Shown here piece after piece: positions 47,207 through 57,350 of a DNA stretch of 60,570 bases. The notes beneath the pieces are model-generated. The model searched no databases. It was not told where the DNA came from and saw nothing but the letters and a program-made list of their open reading frames with translations. A program made the position numbers and the translations under genes. Position 1 is the stretch's first letter. Each line of letters begins with the position of its first letter. Origin of the DNA: Lineolata rhizophorae (lineage: Eukaryota > Ascomycota > Dothideomycetes > Lineolatales > Lineolataceae); the NCBI GenBank assembly GCA_010093515.1, contig MU001670.1, positions 2,095,942 to 2,156,511 of the forward strand, in the 5' to 3' direction.

Positions 47207-48735
47207 TCACAGCTTTGCGTCGTCCTGCAAGATGCTGGCGAAGCTTTTGTAGCCAGGAAATATTTCTCGCGGATCCCACTTGGCTCTGATCCGCAGCCAC
47301 TTTCGGAGCGCGCTATCGCTCATTACCTACACAGGAGATCAGTTCTGCGGAACGCACGGACAGGTACCCATGCCTACCTTGGTGATGCGATGCGTCGCGT
47401 CAAAGTCGGCAATGTACTGTCCGCAGGCAACGGATTCCGCTCGGGAATACGCGTCATACATCCACTTGCGCATCCTGCCGTCCTCCGCGGGGTCCGTCCA
47501 GCAGGTCATTGTGGATATATAATATTGCTGCGGCAAGCTCAACGCCTGGTCCCGCTCGTCCGGATAGTACTCTGCGATAAATACGACGCCGACCGATCGA
47601 AAGTTGGGAAGGCTGCAGAGAGCTGGCTTGATGGCTTCCATTAACTAGCGCTGCGTTAGGCCAGGCGTGCTCCGAACGGCTAGGCTGGGCTCACCTTTTC
47701 CCGAGGGATTTCTGGATCATTTAATATGCTGTCACACTGGTACCGTTCGCCGTTGCCGCTTGGATTCACCTTCTCCTGGTAATGAAAGATCTCATCCCAA
47801 GTGGTTTCTTTCGGTCCCACGTGTGCCATCTCCAGGGGTTGCAGCTCCTCCGGGAGGTTACGAAACTCAGAGAGTAGAGTCTCCGCTTCTGCCATGCTGT
47901 CTGCATAGACAATCGAGTCCATGCTCATGAAGAGCCTCTTGTCTCGTGCCTCCCGGCCTGCGTCGGCAGCTTCTTTATCTGCATAAAATGTGGCAACCGC
48001 GGTATCCACTCCGTACTTGGGTGTCCTGTTGTTTGCGGCCAGAGCCCAGCCAAGCACTTTCTCGTATGATCCAGGTTGGGAAACGTCGAAGACACGAGCC
48101 ATGTCAAAAATCGTCCGGGCGGGTATTGTGTTGCCGTATATCTTTGTCACAACGCCGAAAAAGCCATGTCCTCCGCCTCTTGCCGCCCAGAAAACGTCTT
48201 CGTTTTCATCTTTGCTAGCGTTGATGGCCTGGCCGTCTGCCATAACGACTTCCAGCTTGGTTATCCAAGAATCGGACGTACAGCCCCAGCCGCGCATGAA
48301 CCATCCTTGACCGCCAGCAAGGGCAAAGCCTCCAACCGCTACGCTAGGGAAATGTCCGAACGGGAAGAACCTCTTTAGCTTGTCTGACCATTCGGCCAAG
48401 TCTCGAGCTAGAGTTGCGGGTCCGAAAGATAAGATTCTGGTTTTGGGGTCGTATTCAATGGTGCGGTTTAACCTCGACGCGTCGATGAGCATCCCATTTT
48501 GAATGAGCGAGCTACATGTGAATGAGTGGCCTCCGGAGCGGACGCCTACCTTCCAGCCCAAAGATTTGGCTCTTTTGACCGCAGCAGCTACGTCGGCCGT
48601 GGTAGTAGGGTGGACTATTTCGGCTGGTTCAGTCGGTGGTACACGAGCATTGAAAAACCGCTTTCTGAGCTCCTCGTATTCGACAGTCCCACGGCGCAAA
48701 GGCTCAAGTGCCAAGGGCGGATTTTGGGCAGCCAT
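47207..48735 (-). CDS. FAD-linked oxidoreductase (berberine-bridge-enzyme type)
   Basis: PCMH-type flavoprotein oxidase, 475 residues. Exons 48735-47695, 47644-47378 and 47326-47207; introns GTGAGC...GCTAG and GTAGGC...GTAG. The FAD-binding domain carries VGVRSGGHSF with His 70, the residue that in this family holds FAD covalently. Other core features: FGPATLARDL, FPFGHFPSVAVGGFALAGGQGW, and ARGGGHGFFGVVTKI. The C-terminal BBE segment is WLRIRAKWDPREIFPGYKSF; canonical members have a second, cysteinyl FAD link inside the region here reading GWFMRGWGCTSD, where a Cys is present at a plausible place. No signal peptide is obvious with this start. An in-frame ATG at 48873 would add 46 residues without clear purpose. 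Family role: oxidation of alcohols, sugars or C-H next to heteroatoms in secondary or catabolic pathways. Confidence 0.92.
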
Positions 48736-49383
48736 TTCTTTGGACGGGAACCGTTGGCCATTCAAGTTGCGACTCGCTCGTCGCACAGCAGCTTGAGGTG
48801 ATTGGCAATCAATAGTCGCTCGTCGGTTGAGGTACGTCGGCTTTTGCAGGGAACGCAGTTGGAGTAACTCCAATCGCGTGCAGCCAGAATAAGATGACCC
48901 CCTGGCGGCACCATCGATCCGTCTTATCGGCTGTAGGCGGATGTAGGCGGATGTATGGAGTACGGAGTAGGCGCTTACGCACTGTGGCTGCTCGTACAGG
49001 CGGACGCTGGCGCGGGCCAGTTGAGCCGGCCAAAATGGAGCAGCGCCCCCACCCGCACTCGTCGAAAGCCAAGTCCGGTCCTGCCCCTACCCCAAACCAC
49101 GCTAATTCCCCACAGTCTCCACACGCTGTTTCTCGCCGCCAATCAGCGCAGTGCTGCCAGAGTCCGAGCCGGCGGACAGGCCTGGACCTAGCAGAGACGT
49201 ATGTGCCGCATGAACCCAACGGGGACCACCAATGCAGACGGCGCAAGCGGCAGACGAGCAAGTGCCGGCCGCAGCGAGACTCTTCTCCGAAAATACAAAA
49301 GGATCCTACAGCCGAACCCCCCGACGACGGCACCGCGCACTCCCAGCCGCGTCTTGTCTCACAGCAACTGCGAGCTCTGAACC
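48736..49383. promoter_or_regulatory. Divergent promoter of BBE-type oxidase and MFS-1
   Basis: 648 bases. Notable: duplicated GTAGGCGGAT (48935-48955) followed by GGAGTACGGAGTA, a CCAAT box (CGCCGCCAATCAGC, near 49135-49148) and TTCCCCACAG (49106-49115), whose complement holds TGTGGGG. Confidence 0.55.
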
Positions 49384-51159
49384 ATGGGTCTGGGAATTCT
49401 AGAGTCGAGGACCGCGTCCAAGGTGCCGGGGACCGTGACCCTGGACGAAGCCGCCGCCCACTCGGAGAATGTCACGGGCAACCTCAAGCACGGCCACGGC
49501 AAAGACCATCACATCGTCCTCGTCCCCCAGCCTTCCGACGATCCTAATGATCCCCTCAACTGGTCGTCGTTCCAGAAGCACGTTGTGCTCGTGATCATCT
49601 GCTTTGGGACCATCGTCAATGGCGCCATTCCAGTAAGTCGTCTTCGGTTTCTGCGATGCCGCGCGGACATTAATACGGTTGCAGGGGCCTCTGCTTAACG
49701 CTGGATTTGTGCAAATGTCCATGGAGCTTGGCGTGTCGGTTGATGATCTGGTAAAGACGTCGGGCTACGTGCTGCTCACAACTGGTGCCATCGGCATCTT
49801 CGCTTCTGCAGCGGCGCGCAAATATGGGAAGCGTCCAGTGTACGTTTTGTCGTCGATCTTCGCTTTCATCGGCGTCATCATAGGTGAGACTGCCAGCGGC
49901 TATGATGCGTTGGTTGCATCACGTGTTATTCATGGATTCGGCGTCGCCGCCTACGAATCCATTGTCGTGTCGACCATCGGAGACCTCTTCTTCGTCCACG
50001 AGCGAGGTCTTCGAGTCGCGTCGGTGATTTTCTTGCTCGCCGCCATCAGCAATGGGACTTCAATTATCGCCGGCGTTATTACGAACCATTTAGGGTGGCA
50101 TTACAACTTCCACATCCTAATCCCCTTCGTGGCGTTGCAGCTGGTCCTCTGCGTTCTCTTCGCTCCCGAAACCACGTACAGGCGTGACCGGAAGTACAAT
50201 GTCGACACCGCTGGCCGGGCCGCTCCTTCGGAAGGCAGCTCCTTGTCCAACGAAAAAGACCCGCGCGCCGAGAAGGTTGAAAAAGTTCCCTCGACAACTG
50301 CAGAGGACTTGCATTTGCCGCCGCTGCCGAAGAAGACGTTCTGGCAGAGCTTAGCCTTGTACAACGGCACCTTTGTCGACGACTCTATCTTCAAAATGGT
50401 CATCGCATGCCCTGCCATCCTGTGCAATGTCGGGGCCTCGTACACGATCTTCGTCTCCGGAGTCACGATCGCGTGGTACGTGGCAGTGGCGCTGCTGTCT
50501 TCGATCATCTTCTCGGCCCCTCCATATCTTTTCGCCGCCGATTCGATCGGATACACTTCGGTGGGACCGTTGATAGGAGGTTTCTTGTCTTCCGTCATGA
50601 TGGCCATCATCTCTGATCCGTTCGCCAAGTGGATGGCTCGCAAAAACAACGGCGTTTTCGAGCCCGAGTTTAGGATTCCGCTCATCTTGGTCGGCGCCAT
50701 TTGCTCTGTCGCTGGCCTGGTCGGTTTCGGCCACACAGTGGCAGAAGGCAGGTCCGTCTATCTCGCATGTTTCGTCTGGGGCACTATGCTGTTCGGCTTG
50801 ACAAATGTCGCCACCACCACCACCGCCTATGCGTTGGACGCCTACCGCGACTACAGCACCGAGATCTTCATCATGAACATGGTGTTTAAGAACTTCTTCT
50901 TCTATGGGTGAGTTGACCCGCCGCAGTCGTTGGCGTCTAAGCTAAGAAGAGCAGCGTCACCGAGTATATTGTCGATTGGTATACCACGGATGGTGTCGCA
51001 AAGATTTTCGACGTCATGGGCGGCATTTCAGCTGCCTTGTGCTTTTTGTCTCTCCCAATATACATCTTTGGGAAGAAGTACCGTCATTTCTGGGACAAAT
51101 ACAACGTCATCAAGATGCTGCATCTGGAAACGGACAAGACGGGAGCCGATGGAGGCTGA
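49384..51159 (+). CDS. MFS transporter 1 (DHA1/HOL1-like)
   Basis: Twelve-helix drug:H+ antiporter-type protein, 559 residues. Exons 49384-49632, 49685-50907 and 50952-51159. The last intron is only 44 bases (GTGAGT...AAGAG), the least certain junction. The hydrophilic N-terminus has MGLGILESR, VPGTVTLDE and VLVPQPSDDPNDPLNW, the latter typical of the HOL1/fungal DHA1 group. Also visible: loop 2-3 AAARKYGKRPVYVLSS, a long charged central loop (DTAGRAAPSEGS...), loop 8-9 FAKWMARKNNGVFEPEFRI and the ending FGKKYRHFWDKYNVIKML. It is a paralogue of MFS-2 at 53996, with near-identical N-terminal signature and the same ending. Likely exports or imports the compound handled by the cluster. Divergent from the BBE-type oxidase. 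Confidence 0.92.
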
Positions 51160-51435
51160 ACAGCAAATATTCATGTGCGGGAGAAGGAATATCGTTTAGG
51201 TGTTCGGCATTTCGGTTGCCGGCTAGTGTGCGCTGGTACTTGTCTATAATCGGATCAATTGTCGCTACTCCTTACTCGTTCTGCTGTTCTAGCACGAACT
51301 TGAATTTCCGCAGAACAGAATCCTATTCTATGTCTTCGCGGAGAAATGAACGACAGCGTCCAAACGCACAACTCATTTCCAGTCTTCATCTTTCGTATCA
51401 GTTATGTACAGGTAAACCGACGATCCGTCTCGATC

Positions 51436-52495
51436 CTATTCGGAAATCTTGAGTTAGGGGCGCAAAGGTTGTCATCGTTGAGGCTCACTCACAATGCACC
51501 TCGGATCCTCAGCCGCCTTCTTGAACGTCTCCACGGCAGCTTCTGCCATCACAGGGCGAATACCGGTAGCGTGTCCGGCATCAATACCTAGCGTAGTGTC
51601 CTTGATCATCATCTGGCTTTTGAAACCTAGTTTGTAGCCGTTGCTGCTGGGCACGTGTGGAACGACGCCCGGGACTGGCATGACGTTGTCACACATCCAG
51701 GACTGGCCCGTAGAGTTGTGTATGACCCGATACAATAGGTCCTTGTCGATACCAGATCGGATTCCAATGGCCATGGCCTCGGCGACTGCTAGGAGGGTCG
51801 TGCACGATAGGTAGTTGTTGCTAATCTTTGCTGCCAGCCCAGCTCCAAGCTTACCGCAATAGAAGAACTTTTTGGGTTCTCCCATCATGGCGAGAACGGT
51901 CGCCAACGTCTTTGACATCGGGTCGGAGTCTGTTGGATCTGTGTGACCAATTAAGAATGACAAGGTTCCCGCGGCAGCCCCTGGTACGCCGCCCTAAAGA
52001 GTCAGCTTCTTGCCAAGTCACCGCGATTCTGGAGTTCACCTACAGAGACCGGAGTGTCAATGTATGAGCCCGACCCGGCCTTTGTGAGGGTTTCGCCAAC
52101 GTCACGTGTAGTTTGGGCGTCGATTGTGCTACACTCCAGGAAAAGGCGCTCCGCATCCTTGCGCGCAGCGATAGCGCCCTCTTTTCCGTCCAAGAAAACC
52201 TTGCGGACATCTTCAGCGGAAGGGACGATTGAAATAACCACGCTAGAGTTTTCTGTGACGTCCTTGACGCTGCCGACAATTTCAATGGGTCCAATGCCGC
52301 CAAGTTCGTTTACGAAACGCTCGCAAGACGGGCGATATACATCGTATACATACATCGTCTTCGAAGAGGACATTTTACGGCGAATGTTTTCGGCCATGGG
52401 GAAGCCCATGGCTCCGAGACCTAGGACATGTTAGAACTCGGCAGAGCGAACCCGTCGGCCTGCAACGAACCTATGAATCCAAAATTCCCTTCCAT
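51436..52495 (-). CDS. Beta-hydroxyacid dehydrogenase (3-hydroxyisobutyrate dehydrogenase family)
   Basis: NAD(P)-dependent oxidoreductase, 304 residues. Exons 52495-52471, 52420-52044, 51993-51493 and 51447-51436. The last exon is a 12-base micro-exon coding Ile-Ser-Glu-stop, supported by a GTGAGT donor, a CCTAACTC branch site and CAAG acceptor; reading straight through would give a slightly different end (VSEPQR). Motifs: cofactor fold GFIGLGAMGFPMA (6-18), substrate-binding DTPVSGGVPGAAAGTL, and catalytic lysine 190 in KISNNY. Both cofactor and catalytic parts look intact. No mitochondrial presequence, unlike valine-pathway members, which fits a cluster-specific cytosolic role in reducing or oxidising a beta-hydroxyacid or aldehyde. 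Divergent from the NmrA-like gene over 430 bases. Confidence 0.92.
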
Positions 52496-52925
52496 AGTGA
52501 CTGTATCAAAATGCTCAGCTTAGAAGCGGGTACAGGCTCCGGGTGCTGCCCGGCATGTTTTTGAAGCGGTGCTTCTGAAGTGAAAAATGCCACTCTCCTG
52601 CGTCTTGTTCGCGGAGCCCCAGCATCGGAGCTTGGCCGCTTGGCCCCACATGCGTCGCGAACCCCAATTGCGGCTCCCCGCGGTTCGTTACCCCGCATTC
52701 AGCACGCGATCCGGAAACAGCCTTCGCGCTTCGATCTACCAATTTTTGAATGCTTCCGAAGCGGATGGCGAGCTGTGGAGAATTCAGGTGACTGTTACTG
52801 CGGAGGCTCCATCTGCCGGGCCCATGATTTAAACCAGGATCCGTAGACAGCCGTCTTGCGGCCCATCCACTCGCTTTTTGAGTTGAAGCACCGCCAGCAA
52901 GACGAAATATCTCACCGATATCAGA
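52496..52925. promoter_or_regulatory. Divergent promoter of dehydrogenase and NmrA-like gene
   Basis: 430 bases. CCCCACAT at 52644-52651 is the complement of ATGTGGGG, the core of the word shared by the carboxylesterase and MFS-2 promoters. A GCATTCAGC and a GAATGC element lie at about 52687 and 52747. Confidence 0.5.
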
Positions 52926-53921
52926 ATGCGCGTCGGAGTAATTGGCCCAACGGGCTTTGGCGGCTCGTATGTTTGCGTCGAGCTCATCAATCGCGGCCAC
53001 AACGTTGTTGGCATGTCGCGTCACCCCGAGAAGCTGGGAACCCATCCCCTCTACACGGCGCGGAAGATTGACATTGAGAACATGAGTATCGATGAGCTCG
53101 CGAAAGCTTTTGGGGATGTAGACACGTTGGTCAGCGAATATGGACCTCATACCCAGGGCGCGGACGCGCTGCAGTACAGTGAGTGCGGCGCCTATGACCT
53201 TTGCGGGGCGCAGGACTAATCGACCTCAGTGCCCTACCTTGAGGATATCCGAAAGATCGTTCTGGCGGTCAAAGAAGCTAAGGTCAAATACTTCGTCCAC
53301 GTGGGCGGCACAGGGAGTTTGTATGTGCCCGGGACCGAGCATCAGTGCGCCGTGGACTGCCCCGACTTTTTCATCGCCTACCGTCGCGGAATTGCGGACA
53401 GCCACGCTCACGTGTGCTACATGGAGGAGCGCCTCGGGCCAATGGGGTCCGCGCTGCGGTCTTACAGAAACGCCCGACTCCACGCCAAAGAGGGCAAGGA
53501 AACGGAGGAAGACAAGGCCTTCGTTAAGGATTATGAATACAAGGTGAGCAAGGAGGACAAGGGCCTTAAATTCATCCGCGCCGGCAGAACGAGCTTCATG
53601 TTCTTTGACGGCAATACGTCCTTCCGCTGGACATTTGTGTCCCCTAGCGCGCTTTATAGGCCGGGCAGGAGAACTGGGAAATACGAAGTGGTCCTCGACG
53701 AGCTGCCGCTAAAGAACACGCCCTCGGCAAGCTCGAATCCGTTAGACGGGCGGCTGCTGGGCGTATCTTGCGCGGATTTGGCCGTGGCCATAGCGGATGA
53801 CGTCGAGACGCAGAAGCTGGTGTTCAAGCACTGGACCGTAGTTGGGGATTTGTCGGACGATACGCCATACCCAAGCTACATTACCCTGGCCGACACCACA
53901 GATGGGAAGGGTTCTGCTTGA
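52926..53921 (+). CDS. NmrA/isoflavone-reductase-like NAD(P)-binding protein
   Basis: Atypical short-chain dehydrogenase, 314 residues; exons 52926-53178 and 53230-53921 (GTGAGT donor, ACTAAT branch, CTCAG acceptor). N-terminal Rossmann motif VGVIGPTGFGGSYV (3-16) has the GxTGxxG pattern; NRGHNVVGMSRHPEKL follows, where the Ser-Arg after the second strand suggests NADPH preference. KYFVHVGGTGSLYVPG is the equivalent of the catalytic-strand region, and an RAGRTSFMFF stretch follows. The SDR Tyr-x3-Lys pair is not clear, as in NmrA-like members. Could be an aromatic or quinone-type reductase or a redox sensor; the metabolic neighbours favour an enzyme. Confidence 0.85.
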
Positions 53922-53995
53922 ATAGAATTTAGTCGATCAATTAAGCTACAAACAAGGATATCATCAAGCGTCGCAAAACGTCTCCAGCTCTCAGA

Positions 53996-55636
53996 TTACA
54001 TCTCCGCGTGAGTTTGAACGTGCAACATCTTAAGAAGGTTGTGGCGGTGCCAAAAACTGCGATAACGCTTCCCGAAGATGTAGACGACGATTGTTGTCAG
54101 CGCTAGCCCGAACGCGATGCCACCAAACACGCAAAAGACCTCCCTCGGCCCTTGCATTGCGGTCCAGTTGTTGACAAAGTAACTATAAGCGTAGAACATG
54201 AAGTTCTTGAACACCATGCTCGCGATGAAAACCTCGCTGCTCATCTCCCTGTAGGAGTCGATCACGTAGGACGAGATTGGAGATACGAGGAATACGGTGC
54301 CGAAAAGCTGCATGCCCCACATGAAGGCGGCAGCTTCCGGCGCGTCCTTATTTTGCGTGATGCACCCGAAGCCCACCAGGCCGGCGCCGCAGAACAGTCC
54401 GAGCACTGCCTGAATGAGACGGAATTCGGGCTCATAAATGCCGCCATTGCGCTTCGTGCACCAGATGATGAGAGGGTCGTTGGTGAACCCGAGGAGGATG
54501 GAGCCGAGTATGCCACCGATGAACGGGCCGAGAAACACGTACCCGACGCCGGCGGCGGTGAGGAGGTACGGAGGTGCGGAGAAGATCTGGGCCGCCACGT
54601 AGGAAACGGCGACGTAAAATGAAATGACCATGCCGACGACTACTACCATCCAGAAGGCGGCCAAGTTCAAGCAGCAAAGAATGGGCGCGACGACAAGCTG
54701 CAGAAAGTTTTCGTCGCTGTGACTGCCGGTATACACAGCTAGCTCCTGCCAGAAGCTCTTTTTTCTCGGCTGTGCAGCTCTGCCAGGGGCACTTTCAATC
54801 GTCACGGCAGATCGGTCCTGTTTCTCCGACAGCTGATCCGCAGGAATGTCCGCATCGATTTCGTCGAGGTTGTATTGCATGTCGCGGTGATATGTAGTCT
54901 CTGGAACAAATAGGAACAAAAGAACAAGCTGGAATGCGGAGCAAGCCACGAGAATGTGGAAGAGATATTTCCACCCCAGGTTGTCGACAATCGGTCCCGT
55001 GACCACGCCAGCCAGGTTCGAAACAGCTGTCATGGTGAAGGTGACTATGGAAGTCTGGAGGCCTCGTTCGTGCACGAAGAAGATGTCGCCGATGATGGAG
55101 TAGACGATCGCTTCGTACGCGCAAATGGAGCCGCCTTGGATGATACGGGCGGCAAGGAGGCCGTCGTAGGAGTCGGTTGCAGAGCCGATGATGGTGCCTA
55201 GTAGGCCGAAGAAGGTCGACATCAGGAACGTCGGACGCTTCCCGTATTTGCGAGAGAAGGCCGAGATGATGGGGCCAGAGCAAGCCGCGACCAGGAGTTG
55301 GTAGCCGCTGAGAAGCGTCAAGTCGGCGATGGTCCGCCCGAATTCCACGGCGATGATGGCCTGGCCAGAACTCAGCAGCGGGCCTACTACGGCCGCGAAC
55401 AAGCATCCCCCGTAGACCAGAATGGCCATGATCGAAAGCCGCTTCCAATACGGCCAGTTCAGGGGGTCGTTGGGGTCGTCCGACGGCTGCGGCACGAGCA
55501 CGATGTGCGCAGACCTGCCCGTGCCATGCTTCAGGTTGGCCGTGATTTCTTCGGAGTGGGCATACTCCTCGTCGAGAATAACGGTCCCCGGAACGCGCTC
55601 CAGGGACGAGTGGTCTTGGAGTACTCCCAGGCCCAT
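53996..55636 (-). CDS. MFS transporter 2 (DHA1/HOL1-like), paralogue of MFS-1
   Basis: Intronless, 546 residues from MGLGVLQD (55636), chosen because it aligns with the start of MFS-1 (MGLGILES); the frame stays open to an ATG at 55735, which would add 33 residues. Same signatures: VPGTVILDE, VLVPQPSDDPNDPLNW, FSRKYGKRPTFLMS, DIFFVHERG, VPETTYHRD, CTKRNGGIYEPEFRL, and the ending FGKRYRSFWHRHNLLKML. MFS-1 carries introns at positions where this gene has none (for example before GPLL), so intron loss or gain followed the duplication. It is convergent with the NmrA-like gene (74 bases between stops) and marks the right edge of the cluster. Confidence 0.93.
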   Translation of the reverse strand: MGLGVLQDHSSLERVPGTVILDEEYAHSEEITANLKHGTGRSAHIVLVPQPSDDPNDPLNWPYWKRLSIMAILVYGGCLFAAVVGPLLSSGQAIIAVEFGRTIADLTLLSGYQLLVAACSGPIISAFSRKYGKRPTFLMSTFFGLLGTIIGSATDSYDGLLAARIIQGGSICAYEAIVYSIIGDIFFVHERGLQTSIVTFTMTAVSNLAGVVTGPIVDNLGWKYLFHILVACSAFQLVLLFLFVPETTYHRDMQYNLDEIDADIPADQLSEKQDRSAVTIESAPGRAAQPRKKSFWQELAVYTGSHSDENFLQLVVAPILCCLNLAAFWMVVVVGMVISFYVAVSYVAAQIFSAPPYLLTAAGVGYVFLGPFIGGILGSILLGFTNDPLIIWCTKRNGGIYEPEFRLIQAVLGLFCGAGLVGFGCITQNKDAPEAAAFMWGMQLFGTVFLVSPISSYVIDSYREMSSEVFIASMVFKNFMFYAYSYFVNNWTAMQGPREVFCVFGGIAFGLALTTIVVYIFGKRYRSFWHRHNLLKMLHVQTHAEM

Positions 55637-56441
55637 CGTGGTCGACTGCGACGGCAGATGAAGGAATGAGACGAGAGAGCTTTCGAAGGAACCCTGTAGC
55701 CGCGTGGCCAAGGACTTGTCGCCCTTTATCAGCATCCGCGGGCTGCATGGCGAAGCCCACGGTTCGAACTAGCGCTGCCGAGGCTGCAGGCGGCAACCGC
55801 GCTGGCGGAGGCGTTGGAGAATGTGGAGGTTAGACCGGTCGATGTGGGGTAGCGGGCGGAACAGGGGCGCGCGGCCGACGATTGGCCCAGCCGTGGCTCT
55901 GGAAGGGCCCAGCGCCCCGGCCGCATGGGCCCGGGGTCGGAAAGGGGTTGGGGTACCAGCGGCCTCAATCGCGGGGAAGCACGGGCCGCGTTGGGGAACA
56001 GCCCTTCGGGCGTCTCTCGGCTTCGCGATACGAATGGCATTCACGAATGGCATTCACGAATGGCACTCAAAAGCTGCATTTTTCGTCTGTTCGCACGGGC
56101 CGGGGCTCTCTGCAGCGGGCTGTTCTTGGCATTTGGCAGCCGAGCGGGACAATTGCAAGTGGGCGCCGAGCAAGCATCGCGTCTGAACGCCATAGAGAAG
56201 AAAGATAATTCATTGCTGGACCCGCGCCAAGCCCGACAATCGAGACCGCAAAGGTCGACCCGTCCGGTGACCAGACTGGCGGGTCACATATCCCGGCAGG
56301 CCTGCAGGGCAATAAGGGTGCTCCAATCGCGACCCCACATCCTGGGCTCTCCTGTACAAGAATTACGCAGGGTCCTTCACAGCAACATCCCGCTAACTGA
56401 CCGCACAAAAAACTCCCCCCGCCAACGTGACATGGACCCGG
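55637..56441. promoter_or_regulatory. Promoter region of MFS-2 with a palindromic repeat array
   Basis: 805 bases between the MFS-2 start and the stop of the secreted-protein gene. CGATGTGGGGTAGCG at 55840-55854 repeats the word at 38342. A 3 x 13-base array lies at 56031-56069 (separate entry). No gene seen. Confidence 0.55.
56031..56069. repeat. Three tandem 13-base palindromic elements
   Basis: Three head-to-tail copies of CGAATGGCATTCA; the third reads CGAATGGCACTCA. The core GAATG-G-CATTC is a perfect palindrome around its central base in copies one and two. It lies about 395-433 bases upstream of the MFS-2 start, a typical distance for a fungal transcription-factor site. Confidence 0.85.
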
Positions 56442-57350
56442 TCATGCAGGGCCCACCGAGCTGGTACCTCCCGCGTTGGTCTCGCTGATCACCTGCGTGC
56501 TCACTACCTCCCCGGCGGTATTCACCCGGACGGCGCAGGTGGCCTGGATGCCGGGGAACGGCGTGTAGACGTATTCTTGCTCGCGCGTGGGCTCCTCGTC
56601 GACATCCGGCAGATCGATCTCCCCGTTAAACGTCATGTCGGACGAGTAGTGGCCTACCACCTTTTGGTCGTAAATGTTTCCGTCGTTGTCGAGGTACTGA
56701 TCGATGAGGTTGCCGTTCTGCGCGAGGATGCGGTTCGTGTGCGTACGTCCGCTATAGTCGTTGACCGAATACAGGATGTTATTCTCTAGCGTGAAGGACC
56801 GCCGCACGTTGTTGTTGTTGCCGCTTTCGGACTGATTGCCGCCGAGCCCGAGGGCGCCGCCGAGTCCGTCGATGGCCGTGTCGGCGATGTCCTCGATGCC
56901 CTGGCCGAGCGTCGCAAGGATGGGGTTCAAGTCGAGCGAGTCCAGCACGTTGTTGACCATCAGAACGAGGTTGGCTAGCCTCGCCACGAGCGTCACCTCG
57001 GCGTTGACGTCTTGGATGAGTAGCCTCACGCGGTCAATCGACGCGTCCACACCCGCGTTGAACTGCAGCAGCCTCAGGACCTGAGCGTCCAGGTTGATCT
57101 TGGCCGTGATGTTGGACACTTCGACAAAGATCTCGGTGACGTGAACACTGGCGTTGAGCAAAACATCCGGCGGAGGGTCCGTCGTGGAGATGTTGCTCGG
57201 TGTTGAGCCCGTTTCGTAAATCGCCGAACCAGCGTCGCCGGAAGAGTTTCGAGTGTATCCCTGGTAGCCGAAGCCATCCGACTGCGCCCCGATCAAAGCC
57301 GCGAGCGACAGAGCAAGCAAAAGGCTCTGGAGACGAATCATTGCGAACAT
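56442..57350 (-). CDS. Secreted protein of an uncharacterised fungal family, copy A
   Basis: Single exon, 302 residues from the ATG at 57350 (a second ATG at 57341 serves equally). Signal peptide MFAMIRLQSLLLALSLAALIGAQ, cleaved probably after GAQ. A short Ser/Thr/Asn-rich stretch with N-glycosylation sequons (NSS, NIS) follows. The conserved core (about 60-160) is PPDVLLNASVHV, EVSNITAKINLDAQVL, FNAGVDASIDRV, ARLANLVLMVN and LDSLDLNPI, a repeating hydrophobic/polar pattern suggesting amphipathic helices or strands binding something apolar. Then comes a Tyr/Asn/Asp-rich part (YSVNDYSGRTHTN, DNDGNIYDQKVVGHY). The copy on the other strand at 57951 shares the core. Function unknown to me. No GPI signal. 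Confidence 0.8.
   Translation of the reverse strand: MFAMIRLQSLLLALSLAALIGAQSDGFGYQGYTRNSSGDAGSAIYETGSTPSNISTTDPPPDVLLNASVHVTEIFVEVSNITAKINLDAQVLRLLQFNAGVDASIDRVRLLIQDVNAEVTLVARLANLVLMVNNVLDSLDLNPILATLGQGIEDIADTAIDGLGGALGLGGNQSESGNNNNVRRSFTLENNILYSVNDYSGRTHTNRILAQNGNLIDQYLDNDGNIYDQKVVGHYSSDMTFNGEIDLPDVDEEPTREQEYVYTPFPGIQATCAVRVNTAGEVVSTQVISETNAGGTSSVGPA

Noticed and set aside
29519-56441. A classical secondary-metabolite cluster with PKS, NRPS or terpene cyclase
   Set aside because: All frames were scanned; no ketosynthase, adenylation, condensation, DDxxD-type cyclase or prenyltransferase motifs and no Zn2Cys6 regulator were seen.
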